Below are positions 1-7,941 of a stretch of DNA of 33,648 nucleotides, piece after piece. The stretch is from assembly GCA_004213565.1 (NCBI GenBank), contig SHBB01000018.1, forward strand, positions 1 through 33,648, in the 5' to 3' direction. Below the pieces are notes generated by a model, which did no database searches, had not been told where the DNA came from, and worked only from the letters and a program-made list of their open reading frames with translations. This stretch comes from Sandaracinaceae bacterium (GTDB lineage: Bacteria > Myxococcota_A > Polyangia > Polyangiales > Sandaracinaceae). Numbering within the stretch: the first letter of the stretch is position 1; every line of letters starts with the position of its first letter. Position numbers and translations under genes: made by a program.

Positions 1-2
1 GG

Positions 3-83
3 AACGCGCACCGCACGGTCACCCCGTACGTCGCCGCCGCGTGGATCGACGGCGGGCTCACGACTTCCCTCTCTCGGCGCTGA
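3..83 (+). CDS. C-terminal end of a gene cut by the left edge
   Basis: This frame is open from the window edge to a TGA and gives about 26 residues ending in TTSLSRR. The first 20 codons all have G or C in the third position, which matches real genes here, so it is probably the tail of a plus-strand gene that starts outside the window. No family can be recognised from so short a stretch. It could also be a chance open frame, since GC-rich DNA has few stops. Confidence 0.35.
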   Translation, partial: NAHRTVTPYVAAAWIDGGLTTSLSRR

Positions 84-342
84 CGGGCACGCCGGCGGAC
101 TCCGCAAGCCCCGTTCCGGATCACCCACCATGTGATCTCGCGGACTTACAGCCGTCGATCGGCGGGGGTGGCGGGCCGAGGGGTGGCGGACGCCGGCCGA
201 GAGGGGGCTCCAGGTCATCACCGAGCGCCGCGGCGAGCGGCGGAGGGCGTCGGGGGGGGAGGTCCGGTATCTCGGCCACACGGAGCTCGTGGTCGCCGAG
301 GCCGACACCCAGGCTTCCCCCGGCTGTGCGAGCGGTCGAGCG
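84..342. other. Gap with no convincing gene
   Basis: Several frames stay open here because the DNA is GC-rich, but none has a good start or a recognisable product. One plus-strand stretch around 200-300 reads somewhat like protein (VRYLGHTELVVAEAD) without an upstream start and runs on antisense to the cytochrome gene. It may be decayed coding DNA. I see no clear terminator or promoter. Confidence 0.3.
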
Positions 343-1545
343 TCAGCGCGTGACGGTGACCGCGAGGAGCGGGCGCGGCTGGGCCACGGGATCCTCCGAG
401 AGCCCGAGCGCTCGCGCGGCGGACGGGGGCAGGAGGCGAAAGATCAGCTGGATCTCGGCGCGGGTGACGGAGCTGGGGACCGTCCACGTCAGCTGCCGCG
501 CTTCGTCGGGCCGCAGGCGATTGTCCCGCGCGATCTCCGTCGCGTAGGGCGGCATCGTCGGCGCCCCCTCCGCGTCGACGTAGACCTTGTTCAAGACCGC
601 GTCGGGGTCCTCGGTCATCGGGTCCTCTCGGAAGCTGCGCCAGACCTCGGCGCCCGCCTCGTCGAACCCGATCGCCCGCACGACCACCATCCGCCCCGGG
701 AAGCCGCTCGGCATGGCGTGCTGCGTTCGGTTGCGGAGCGTCACCGCCAGCGAGGTGCCGGTGAGGCTCGGCGTGGCGGAGACCGCGGACGCCATGAAGG
801 CGGTCCCCTGTTCGCCCTCGCGCCAGAGGTGGTGGGGACCCATGAAGGCATGGCTTCGGTGGGTGGCTCGGCTCGAGACCGCGCCGCTGGCGCCCTCCAC
901 CTGGGGCATGTGGCAGCTCGTGCAGCTCTGGTCGGCGCCAGCCTGCGCGTGCTCCGCGCCCGTCGTGCAGGTGGCGACGCCCTGCGGATTGCTCACCGCG
1001 TCGTGACATACGAGGCAGAGGGTGCGCCCGTCGGTGATCCAAGGCGCGGCGTCGCCGACGCCATGGGGCGCGGGGGCGCTGGCGGGCACGTCGTGTGGCC
1101 CACGCATCGCGCCACTCTGCGAGTAGGTCAGCGCGCGGGCGCCCATGCGCGAGCCCTCCCCTCGGTCGACGGACGCCAGACCGTGACACGCGGCGCAGCC
1201 CACCCCGACGCGCGCCGCTGGGCTGTCGGGGTTGGACGGATCGCGCGGCCCGTGACACTGAGCGCATCCGGACGCCAGCTCCGGCCCCTCCCTCTCCATG
1301 CGGAAGCGCCGCATCGCCCCGTACAGAGGATCTTCGTCGTGATGAGCGTGGGCGTGCATGCTCGTCCGCCACTCCTCGACGACGGTCGCGTGGCAGCTCG
1401 CGCACGCGCTCGGATCGTCGATGTCGATCGCCGCTCGAGGCGGCTCGGGCGCCTCGATGACGGATGGGGTCTCTGGCTCGTCATCGCATCCCGCGGCGAG
1501 GGCGAGCGTGGTCAGGAGAAGGAGAGCTGCGGCGCGTAGGCTCAT
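343..1545 (-). CDS. Five-haem c-type cytochrome lipoprotein
   Basis: Predicted exported electron-transfer protein of 400 residues. The ATG at 1545 is chosen because it begins a lipoprotein signal (LLLLTTLALAAGC, lipidated Cys20). Five CXXCH haem motifs follow at about residues 48, 94, 117, 177 and 208 (CASCH, CAQCH, CAACH, CLVCH, CTSCH), with extra His residues around 64-69 that could be distal ligands. The first motif followed by EEW resembles the cytochrome c554 domain. From about residue 230 on there is no haem motif and the sequence looks beta-rich (TPSLTGTSLAVTLRNRTQHAMPSG), a common C-terminal arrangement in multihaem cytochromes. The reading frame stays open upstream to 1827, but that extension has no signal peptide. 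It is divergent from the zinc-ribbon gene. The partner reductase or oxidase is not in view. Confidence 0.85.
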   Translation of the reverse strand: MSLRAAALLLLTTLALAAGCDDEPETPSVIEAPEPPRAAIDIDDPSACASCHATVVEEWRTSMHAHAHHDEDPLYGAMRRFRMEREGPELASGCAQCHGPRDPSNPDSPAARVGVGCAACHGLASVDRGEGSRMGARALTYSQSGAMRGPHDVPASAPAPHGVGDAAPWITDGRTLCLVCHDAVSNPQGVATCTTGAEHAQAGADQSCTSCHMPQVEGASGAVSSRATHRSHAFMGPHHLWREGEQGTAFMASAVSATPSLTGTSLAVTLRNRTQHAMPSGFPGRMVVVRAIGFDEAGAEVWRSFREDPMTEDPDAVLNKVYVDAEGAPTMPPYATEIARDNRLRPDEARQLTWTVPSSVTRAEIQLIFRLLPPSAARALGLSEDPVAQPRPLLAVTVTR

Positions 1546-1898
1546 GTCGCTCCGGTCGGCAGATTCGCCCTCGACGCCTGAACCAAGACCGGGGCCGAAG
1601 GCGAACGCCGGACCGACATGCACCCCACCACCCATCTCGCAACGACGCGGAGCGGCTGTCGATGAACGCTCGGAACCGTAGCGCTCGCGTGCGACCCTCA
1701 CGGCAAGTGCAGTTTCGACCGACAGCGTCGAGAAGGCGTTCATGCGCGCTACCCTCACTTCGGAAGCGCCGCGCAGCCCTCTCGAGGACGTGCGACGATG
1801 TGGGAGCCGCGGATCGAGGAGGGCCACTCGACGACGCCTCGCGCGCCCGAAGTGGATGACGGGCTTCCGGGACTCCGCGCGAGGTATCCTCCGAGCGC
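1546..1898. other. Divergent intergenic region
   Basis: This 353-bp gap separates two divergent genes and should hold both promoters. I could not pick a convincing -35/-10 pair. The cytochrome frame continues open into it, and one alternative ATG lies at 1743, but the translated sequence lacks a signal peptide and looks like a chance extension. Confidence 0.35.
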
Positions 1899-2663
1899 GT
1901 GATCATCCAATGTCAGAACTGCGGCGCGCCCCTGCAGGTCGACGGGACCAGGACCTTCGTGGACTGCCGGTATTGCGGCCTCTCCAACAAGGTGAAGAAG
2001 TCCGTCACGCTCTTCACGCACGAGCCCGCCGACTGGCAGCCGCCGGCGAGGTGGACGCCCGAGATGCAGCAGTCGGTCTCGAGAGGGGCCGCGGTGGCGG
2101 GCGGCGCCGCGGCGGGGGGCGTCGGCCTCGCCGGCTGCATCTCGGCGCTCGTCCTCGTGCTCGGTCTGGGCATCGGTGCCCTGGTGTTCCATCGCGTGAA
2201 CCGCGCGGTCGAGGGAGCCACGGGGGGAGCGGGGATCTTCCCATCGGCGCTCTCGTGGGACGGCTCGGCGCCCTTCTCGTGCGGCGGCAACTCGGACGTG
2301 CGCATCGAAGGCGTCACCGCCAACCTCCCGGGCCAGACCGCGATCACCGCGAGCCTCAACTGCAGCGTCACGCTGGTGGACTCGCACATCACCGCGGCGC
2401 GCGGGATCGACGCGTCCGGCAACGGCGTGATCCGGCTCGAGAACAGCACCCTCGACACCACCGGGCCGGGGATCGTGGTGAGCATGAACAAGAACCTCGT
2501 GCTCGTGAACAGCCGCGTCACCGCGGGCGGCGTGGGCGTCGAGGCGAGCATGAACTCCGAGATCACGATCGATGGCGGGAGCGTGCAGGGCTCCCCGGTG
2601 GCGGTGCGACCAGGCCGTCACGGCATGAGCAACAACGGCGGCCAGCTCATCGATCAGCCCTGA
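1899..2663 (+). CDS. Zinc-ribbon, membrane-anchored protein with beta-helix-like repeats
   Basis: The protein has 254 residues and starts at GTG 1899, directly before the zinc ribbon. Cys5-X2-Cys8 and Cys23-X2-Cys26 form a treble-clef/zinc-ribbon pair like those of small bacterial LSD1- or TFIIB-like domains. A Gly/Ala-rich hydrophobic segment (about 65-105) is probably one membrane span. The rest is made of short repeats such as ITASLNCSVTLVDSHITA, GVIRLENSTLDT and NLVLVNSRVTAGG, typical of a parallel beta-helix with about 20-25 residues per turn. If the span is real, the zinc ribbon is cytoplasmic and the helix is outside. No catalytic residues are evident. The function is unknown. Confidence 0.7.
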   Translation: MIIQCQNCGAPLQVDGTRTFVDCRYCGLSNKVKKSVTLFTHEPADWQPPARWTPEMQQSVSRGAAVAGGAAAGGVGLAGCISALVLVLGLGIGALVFHRVNRAVEGATGGAGIFPSALSWDGSAPFSCGGNSDVRIEGVTANLPGQTAITASLNCSVTLVDSHITAARGIDASGNGVIRLENSTLDTTGPGIVVSMNKNLVLVNSRVTAGGVGVEASMNSEITIDGGSVQGSPVAVRPGRHGMSNNGGQLIDQP

Positions 2664-2702
2664 GCACGCACGCGCGCTCTCTCCGATCCGGGGGGCCGCG
2701 TC

Positions 2703-3524
2703 TCAGGCAGCGGTCCCGTGACCGACGGTGGCGGTGTTCGCCAATCGGATCGGCCCGTCGCCCCAGCGGGCCTCGACGGCTTCGTAGAGAGACGCCTTCA
2801 GCCGATCTCGCCCCGCGTGCCCGATGCGGTCGAACATGACCTGCATCGGGGGCGCCCCGACGGTCAGCATGCTCCAGAGCGCGTCTGCGCCGTCGAGCAC
2901 CAGCACGCGCTCCACCTCGTCGACCGCGACGTCGGCGAAGCCCGCCGCCTCGAGCTCCGCGGCGAACTGGTCGGTGTCGGCGAGGCTGAACAGCGGCGGC
3001 GGGCTCGACGGTGGAGGCAGGTCCGGGAACGCGCGCTGCATGGCGCCCATGAAGATCGCGAACACCTCGAGCTTCTCCGGTCCCGCCCAGCCGCTCACCG
3101 TCACGCGACCGCCGGGGCGGAGCGCGCGTCGGAGCTCGGAGAAGCCCCTGGCCCGCTCGGGGAACAGCATGAGGCCGAAGCTGCTCGCCGCCCGGTCGAA
3201 GGAGCCGTCGTCGACCGTCAGCGCCTGTCCATCCATGACCGCGAGGGTGACGTTGTCGTGCCCGGAGGCGTCGACGCGCTCGCGGAGCACCTCCAGCATC
3301 TGCGGCGCGAAGTCCGTCGCGAGGACGGAGCCCGCGCGCGCGGCGAGAGACAGTGTCAGCGCACCGGTGCCGGCGGCGACCTCGAGCACGGAGTGGCTCG
3401 CGTCGAGATCGAGGCGCTCGACGATCGCGTCGGCGTAGCGCTCCATGAACGTGGGGGCGATCGTGGCGTAGCCACGGCTCGCCGCGCCCCAGGCTTCGGG
3501 CGTGTTCGGGTTCTCGGTCGCCAT
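2703..3524 (-). CDS. Class I SAM-dependent methyltransferase
   Basis: The protein has 273 residues and starts at ATG 3524. Motif I (VLEVAAGTGALT, about 46-57) is followed by the acidic end of strand beta-2 (ATDFAPQML), then VMDGQAL and the post-III stretch ELRRALRPGGRVTVSGW, giving a complete ubiE/COQ5-type Rossmann methyltransferase. The substrate cannot be told from sequence. It lies 70 bp downstream of the flavodiiron-type hydrolase on the same strand and may be the last gene of a GST-hydrolase-methyltransferase operon, which would suggest a detoxification or small-molecule modification role (inference). Confidence 0.85.
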   Translation of the reverse strand: MATENPNTPEAWGAASRGYATIAPTFMERYADAIVERLDLDASHSVLEVAAGTGALTLSLAARAGSVLATDFAPQMLEVLRERVDASGHDNVTLAVMDGQALTVDDGSFDRAASSFGLMLFPERARGFSELRRALRPGGRVTVSGWAGPEKLEVFAIFMGAMQRAFPDLPPPSSPPPLFSLADTDQFAAELEAAGFADVAVDEVERVLVLDGADALWSMLTVGAPPMQVMFDRIGHAGRDRLKASLYEAVEARWGDGPIRLANTATVGHGTAA

Positions 3525-3594
3525 CGGTCGAGCCTACGCGACGACGTCGAGAGGAGCGACGCCGCCACCGACGATCGCCGTGACGGCGCTCGGC

Positions 3595-4329
3595 TCAGCT
3601 CGTGAGGCGATCGCGGAGCGCCCCCAGAAGCTTGGCCCCGTCGCCCCGCCAGGCCGCGCCGTGCATGCAGGCGAGCACTCGGGGCTCGGTTCCGGCGAGC
3701 TTGTCCAGCAGCGCGCCGGTGCTCGGACCGTGCGCGTAGTACTCCATCTGCGCTCTCATCGCCTCGCTCGGCTCGAGGATGTCGTCCTCCGTGATGGGAG
3801 CGTGCGACGCGCCCGGCTGCGTGAGCAGATCCCCGCAGAGGAGAGTCCCGGTGGCCTCCTCGAAGAGGTAGCCGCAGTCCCAGCCGTGCGGCAGATGGGG
3901 CGTGTCGAGCCAGCGGACCCGATGGCGACCGAGCGAGAGGACCTCGCCGTCAGCCATGCCGCGAGACTCGCGGTCCGCGTAGTCGTCGGCGGAGGTCATC
4001 TTGGCGAGCATGCCGCAGAGCGGCGACGCGCTCGGAGCCGCCGCGAGCATCTCGTTGAGACCTCCGCACTCGTCCGCCTCGAAGTGCGAGTAGCCGACGT
4101 AGCGAAGCTTCGCGATCGGCGTCACCGCCTCGATCGCCTGCCGTACGAGCGGGAACATCTTCCGCGGCCCCGTGTGGAAGAGCAGCGGCTCCTCGTCGTC
4201 GATCAGGAACTGGTTGAAGGTGAACCCGGCCGGCAGCGCGGGGTTGGGAGGGAGCGGCGTGCTGATGCGGTAGATGCCGTCAGCGATCTCGTCGATGCGG
4301 GTCTGGGTCTCGGGGTTCGTGATCGTCAT
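3595..4329 (-). CDS. Flavodiiron-type metallo-beta-lactamase-fold protein (ODP-like)
   Basis: The protein has 244 residues and starts at ATG 4329; the frame is open further upstream, but that part lies antisense to the GST gene. The metal motif is H82-F-E84-A-D86 rather than the hydrolase-type HxHxDH. Later candidates are H145 or H148, D167 and H223. The HxExD pattern is that of flavodiiron proteins and oxygen-binding di-iron (ODP) proteins, which bind O2 or NO at a di-iron site. There is no flavodoxin or rubredoxin domain, so electrons would have to come from a separate partner. The gap to the upstream GST-like gene is 83 bp, so co-transcription is plausible. A sensor or scavenger of O2, NO or peroxide is the best guess; hydrolase activity is less likely. 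Confidence 0.75.
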   Translation of the reverse strand: MTITNPETQTRIDEIADGIYRISTPLPPNPALPAGFTFNQFLIDDEEPLLFHTGPRKMFPLVRQAIEAVTPIAKLRYVGYSHFEADECGGLNEMLAAAPSASPLCGMLAKMTSADDYADRESRGMADGEVLSLGRHRVRWLDTPHLPHGWDCGYLFEEATGTLLCGDLLTQPGASHAPITEDDILEPSEAMRAQMEYYAHGPSTGALLDKLAGTEPRVLACMHGAAWRGDGAKLLGALRDRLTS

Positions 4330-4412
4330 GCGTCGTCTCCTGGAGGCGGTTCGGCTGGTTGCGGGCGTCTTCGATGACCTGGGCGCGAGTGACTGGTGGC
4401 TGGGCGCGGCGC

Positions 4413-5225
4413 TCAGGACGCCGCCACGCGGGGCGTCGGCTCGGGGCCCGATGGCTCCGGGGTGGGGCTCGATTCGCCGTCCTCGAGGGGCGTCAGCGTC
4501 TCGGGGAAGTAGCGCGCTCGCATTCGCTCGCAGTAGCCGACCAGGTTCTCGAGTGAGGCGCCGTGCTGGAAGAGGGGGTTGTCTCCCTCGACGTAGACCG
4601 AGACCCCGAGGAACCCGAACACACAAGCGTCCAGCGACGAGGGTCGATCGCCGAGCGCGTAGGGACCCTCGCCGATCAGCTCGGAGAGCGCGTCGAGGTC
4701 TTCGATGCCCTGCTGCACGATCACCTCCGGCGCGTGACGCCCCATGCCGCGCGCGTGCAGCTGCTTGGCGAGAGCGCGCTTCATCACGGTCGGCACGATC
4801 CAGCGCAGGGGGATCGGCAACGCCGACGCGAACTCCGCCATGCGCTCCTCCCCGCCGCGCCCCAGGAAGAGCTGGTGCTCGAAGCACTGGTGGAAGTGCT
4901 CCTCCAGCATGCGTTGGACCGCGACCGCCCTCGCCCTCTGCGCGCCGTCGAGGTGGTCGTCGAGATCGACGCCATGGCGAGCCGCGAGGTGCTCGATGAT
5001 CAAGCTCGAGTCGCCCATGCGGACGGTTCCCTGCTCGATCCACGGCACCTTGCCCTTGGGGCCCTTGCTCGGGTTGTTCTCCTCCTCGAACTCGTAGGGG
5101 ATCTCCGCCATCCGCAGCCACGTGGCGAGCTTCAGCGGGAAGGGTCCGCTCGTCTCGAACGGCACCCCCCAGCCGGTGCCGAACGCGAAGAGGCGGATGG
5201 TCGGGTCCTGAGTCGCATCGGGCAT
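4413..5225 (-). CDS. GST-like protein (failed-axon-connections/metaxin type)
   Basis: The protein has 270 residues and starts at ATG 5225. A thioredoxin-like N-terminal domain (GPFPLKLATWLRMAEIPYE, then GKVPWIE and MGDSSLIIEHL) is followed by an all-helical C-terminal domain (DRPSSLDACVFGFLG). The pattern is closer to the Fax/metaxin branch of the glutathione S-transferase fold than to classical GSTs. The last 25 residues are rich in Pro and Glu and probably disordered. It is divergent from a TetR gene across an operator-like array, so it is the likely first gene of the regulated operon. The substrate is unknown. Confidence 0.8.
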   Translation of the reverse strand: MPDATQDPTIRLFAFGTGWGVPFETSGPFPLKLATWLRMAEIPYEFEEENNPSKGPKGKVPWIEQGTVRMGDSSLIIEHLAARHGVDLDDHLDGAQRARAVAVQRMLEEHFHQCFEHQLFLGRGGEERMAEFASALPIPLRWIVPTVMKRALAKQLHARGMGRHAPEVIVQQGIEDLDALSELIGEGPYALGDRPSSLDACVFGFLGVSVYVEGDNPLFQHGASLENLVGYCERMRARYFPETLTPLEDGESSPTPEPSGPEPTPRVAAS

Positions 5226-5260
5226 GTCGTGTCCTCCTTTGAACGGGAGAGCAGCCTATC

Positions 5261-5340
5261 AGCGATTTCTGACCGCCGGTAGAATCAAGTTACCCTTGGT
5301 CGAATTTTCTGAGAGGTGGTCGATTTTACTGACCGATGGT
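5261..5340. promoter_or_regulatory. Four 20-bp phased repeats with ACCnnnGGT cores (TetR operator array)
   Basis: Four consecutive 20-bp units (5261-5280, 5281-5300, 5301-5320, 5321-5340) each end in GGT. Three hold a small palindrome ACCnnnGGT at 5272, 5292 and 5332; the third unit is degenerate (AGAGGTGGT at 5312). Units 1, 3 and 4 also share a CGA-T-rich stretch and CTGA. Units 1 and 4 share CTGACCGnnGGTA. The array is more AT-rich than its surroundings and fills most of the gap between the GST-like gene and the TetR gene. It probably binds the TetR product in several copies and controls both directions (inference). Confidence 0.6.
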
Positions 5341-5350
5341 AAGGAAAGGC

Positions 5351-6004
5351 ATGTCTCGGCCCCGTCGCCAAGCCCTCAAGGAGCAACGCCATGACCAGGT
5401 TCGGGAGGAGATCCTCGAGGCGACGATGTCCGTGCTGCTCCGCAAGGGGCCCGGCGGTTTCACCCTGAATGCGGTCGCCAGGGAGCTGCAGCTCACGAAG
5501 GCCGCGCTCTACTATTACTTCGACTCGAAGGAGACCCTGCTCTTCGAGCTCATCTACCGAGGCCTGGACCGCCAGACCCAGACCGTCGGCGACGCCGTCG
5601 AGGCGACCGACACGGGCGCAGACGCCCTCAAGGCGATGATCCGCGCGACCGCGGGCTACTACGGCGCCCGCATGGACGAGCTCCGGCTGACCTACATGAT
5701 GCCGCAGGCGGACAGCGCGGGGAGCATGTCCATGACGGACGAGCGGTTCGAACGGCTCCGACCATTCAACGACCGCATCTTCGGCGCCGTGGCGGAGCGC
5801 ATCGAGGCGGATCAAGAGGCGGGACGGATCCCAGGGCATGTCCCGGCGCGTCGGCTCGCCTTCGTCGCCCACACGTCGGTGCTCGGCATGTTGCTGATGG
5901 AGGGCCTGGTCGAGAGCGTCGACGACCCTCTCTTGCACGCGCGCCCCGCCATGGTGGACGAGCTCGTACGCGCGTTTCATGCGCGGTTGCGCCCCGGCGG
6001 CTGA
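5351..6004 (+). CDS. TetR-family transcriptional regulator
   Basis: The protein has 217 residues. ATG 5351 is preferred because AAGGA lies five bases upstream; an in-frame ATG at 5336 sits inside the last operator unit and has no ribosome site. The N-terminal HTH is clear (ILEATMSVLLRKG, then LNAVARELQLTKAALYYYFDSKE). The C-terminal ligand-binding domain is diverged, as usual for this family. It faces the GST-like/ODP-like/methyltransferase genes and most likely represses them and itself until it binds a small molecule, which cannot be guessed from sequence. Confidence 0.9.
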   Translation: MSRPRRQALKEQRHDQVREEILEATMSVLLRKGPGGFTLNAVARELQLTKAALYYYFDSKETLLFELIYRGLDRQTQTVGDAVEATDTGADALKAMIRATAGYYGARMDELRLTYMMPQADSAGSMSMTDERFERLRPFNDRIFGAVAERIEADQEAGRIPGHVPARRLAFVAHTSVLGMLLMEGLVESVDDPLLHARPAMVDELVRAFHARLRPGG

Positions 6005-6128
6005 GGCGGAAGACGGAAGGACCAGACCCGGGCGGGAGACCCGGGCCCCCGTCGACAACCTTACCTGCTCTACAATCGCGCCGGACCAGGCCCGCCTGGA
6101 TCGCCCCACCAGGGATTGACTCTACCTC

Positions 6129-6166
6129 GTGCGGGCGTGCCCCGACCTGCCCGCACCCGCCCGCAC
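6129..6166. terminator. GC-rich hairpin in the gap after the TetR gene
   Basis: GTGCGGGCG (6129-6137) and CGCCCGCAC (6158-6166) form a perfect 9-bp stem with a 20-base loop. There is no U-run. A direct repeat AGACCCGGGC also lies nearby at about 6024 and 6037. The stem could end transcription of the TetR gene or sit in the leader of the next gene. Confidence 0.3.
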
Positions 6167-6199
6167 CTGCGGGCGCCGCGATCGCGTAGAATCCATCGC

Positions 6200-6673
6200 G
6201 TGGGGACCGACCCGACCAACGGCTCGCCGATCACCGTCCGCGAAGCCGGCCCGGTAACCATCACGATCTTCGACGGCGAGCAGCTGGAGGCCGACGTCGA
6301 CGCGTACCTGGAGGGGCTGCGCGAGCTCCACGACCGCGACCGACCGTACATCGGCGCCTCGCTGATGCTCCGGTACTCGGCGGCGCCCGGTCAGCTTCGG
6401 CGCGTCGGCGAGTGGATGCGTGAGCACAAGGACGACGTCGCGCGGCTCTGCGTCGGCAGCGCTATCATCGCGCCCCGCGTAGGGTTCCGGTTCGTGCTGT
6501 CGAGCCTCTTCATGATCCAGCGGATGCCGATGCCCTACACGGTCGTGTCGGGTTCGCGCGAGGCGGCCGAGTGGATCGAGCTCCGAGCGCGGTCGGTCGA
6601 TCTCCGCGTGCCGGACGATCTCGCCGCGGTGCTCGCCGAGGAGCTCCGCGGGCGAGGGTACGACGGCGCCTGA
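6200..6673 (+). CDS. SpoIIAA/STAS-like protein
   Basis: The protein has 157 residues from GTG 6200; the frame is open from 6116 but the extra N-terminus is basic, GC-driven sequence. The fold is read from the alternating strands and helices: GPVTITIFDGEQLEADVDAY, then ASLMLRYSAAPGQLRRVGEW, then CVGSAIIAPRVGFRFVLSSL and PYTVVSGSREAAEWIE. This resembles the SpoIIAA-like/STAS group common in myxobacteria. The gene at 25623 has the same layout and is a probable distant paralogue. The 3' end overlaps the antisense M48 gene by 139 bp. The role is unknown. Confidence 0.6.
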   Translation: MGTDPTNGSPITVREAGPVTITIFDGEQLEADVDAYLEGLRELHDRDRPYIGASLMLRYSAAPGQLRRVGEWMREHKDDVARLCVGSAIIAPRVGFRFVLSSLFMIQRMPMPYTVVSGSREAAEWIELRARSVDLRVPDDLAAVLAEELRGRGYDGA

Positions 6674-7941
6674 TGCCTGCTCCACGAGCGCACGGCGCTC
6701 GGAACTACCGACCACTCCTCGAGGCAACGAGCCACGTCGTTCGGACCGAGCTCGGCGTCCGCGCTCACGCCCGTGAGCGACTCGACCAACGCGAGGTCCG
6801 CTTCCGGGCAGGCGCGCGCGTGCAACGCCCGAAGGGTCTCGTCGGCTCGAGGCCACACGAGGTGCACGCGAGTCCCGACGGGGGAAACACGAGGCATCGA
6901 GAGCAGCACTCGACATGCATCCGCCTCGGAGAGATCGCCCGCCGCCTCGAAGCGCAGAGTCCGCCAGGGGCCAGCTCGCAACCGCACGGACGCATCGATC
7001 ACACCGGCTTCTGGCTCGCCTCCCACGTAGAGCTCGAACTCCTCGGGCGCCGCCACTCGCTGCTGACGGTTGACTGCATCGGGCGTGCGTCGTTGACGGC
7101 CCGACACCGTGATTCGACTCGAGCCCGTGGTGTCGACCAGGACGAGCGGGTCGCACGGTGAAGTCGGAGATCCGGTGACGCCCCAGCCGCTCGGCGGGAC
7201 GAGCGTGGGTCCAGGCACCGACAGGACGGCCCCGTCGAGCGCGCGAAAGAACGCGGAGCGCCGGTCGCCGGCATCGCCGACCGGTTCGCCGACGGAATCC
7301 TCGACGAGTCTGGCGCGCTCTCGGAGCGGCTCGGCGCGAGATGTGAGCTGGAACGACGCGAGGCGTCGGAGCACCGTGGCGAGCACCGCCGGGTCGTACC
7401 CAGCCGCGCTCAGGAGGGTGATCGCGCGCCGGTCCGCTTCGACCTCGTGCTCCAGCGCACGGTAGACGCTCCAGGTTCCTGCCTGAATCGCGGCGATGCG
7501 CTCCCCACTCTGCTCGAAGCCGCCGTGCCCCATCTCGTGGGCGAGGACCGCCGCGAGCTCCGCTTCGCTGCGCAGCCGCACGACGAGCCCGAGCGAGACG
7601 TAGACGTATCTGCCGGCGATCCCGAACGCCCACACGCGACCGTCCGAGAGCAGGCGGAACGTCGTGCCTCCCCGAGCGCTCGGCGACTCCAAGCGGGCAC
7701 CGACCGAATGGAGGTAGGTCTCGAGGCTGCGATTGGGGAACGAGCCGACGCAGCTCGTGACCGTGGCGTCGAGGCGCTGCAGCAGCGCGGGCTCGACGCG
7801 CCGAGGGCCTTCGGAGACGACCTGACGGTCGGCGTGGACACGGCTCTGCGATGTCGCGCCGCAACCCATCGAGGCCACCAGCGCGACGGTCGCCGTGAGA
7901 AGGCGGACGAAGGGGGCACACCGTGCTTCCGGACCGATCAC
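6535..7941 (-). CDS. M48-family zinc metallopeptidase lipoprotein
   Basis: The protein has 468 residues from GTG 7941, which follows directly on the TGA of the upstream small lipoprotein gene, so the two are translationally coupled. A signal with lipobox (LVASMGC, Cys27) precedes the peptidase domain. The zinc site is H135-E-M-G-H139, with E166-V-E168-A-D170 supplying the third ligand, as in the M48 ExEAD pattern. M48 lipoproteins of this kind (BepA/LoiP type) work on outer-membrane protein quality control in the periplasm. The domain after about residue 230 is not recognised. The last 46 codons run antisense through the end of the STAS-like gene and read as low-complexity Arg/Ser, so the true C-terminus may have been altered by a frameshift. 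Confidence 0.8.
   Translation of the reverse strand: MIGPEARCAPFVRLLTATVALVASMGCGATSQSRVHADRQVVSEGPRRVEPALLQRLDATVTSCVGSFPNRSLETYLHSVGARLESPSARGGTTFRLLSDGRVWAFGIAGRYVYVSLGLVVRLRSEAELAAVLAHEMGHGGFEQSGERIAAIQAGTWSVYRALEHEVEADRRAITLLSAAGYDPAVLATVLRRLASFQLTSRAEPLRERARLVEDSVGEPVGDAGDRRSAFFRALDGAVLSVPGPTLVPPSGWGVTGSPTSPCDPLVLVDTTGSSRITVSGRQRRTPDAVNRQQRVAAPEEFELYVGGEPEAGVIDASVRLRAGPWRTLRFEAAGDLSEADACRVLLSMPRVSPVGTRVHLVWPRADETLRALHARACPEADLALVESLTGVSADAELGPNDVARCLEEWSVVPSAVRSWSRHQAPSYPRPRSSSASTAARSSGTRRSTDRARSSIHSAASREPDTTV

Noticed and set aside
1546-1827. N-terminal extension of the cytochrome gene
   Set aside because: The lipoprotein signal begins at the internal ATG 1545, and an extension of about 94 residues ahead of it would bury the signal peptide.
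6024-6046. Direct repeat AGACCCGGGC after the TetR gene
   Set aside because: Only two short copies in GC-rich sequence; not enough to call an operator or a mobile-element end.
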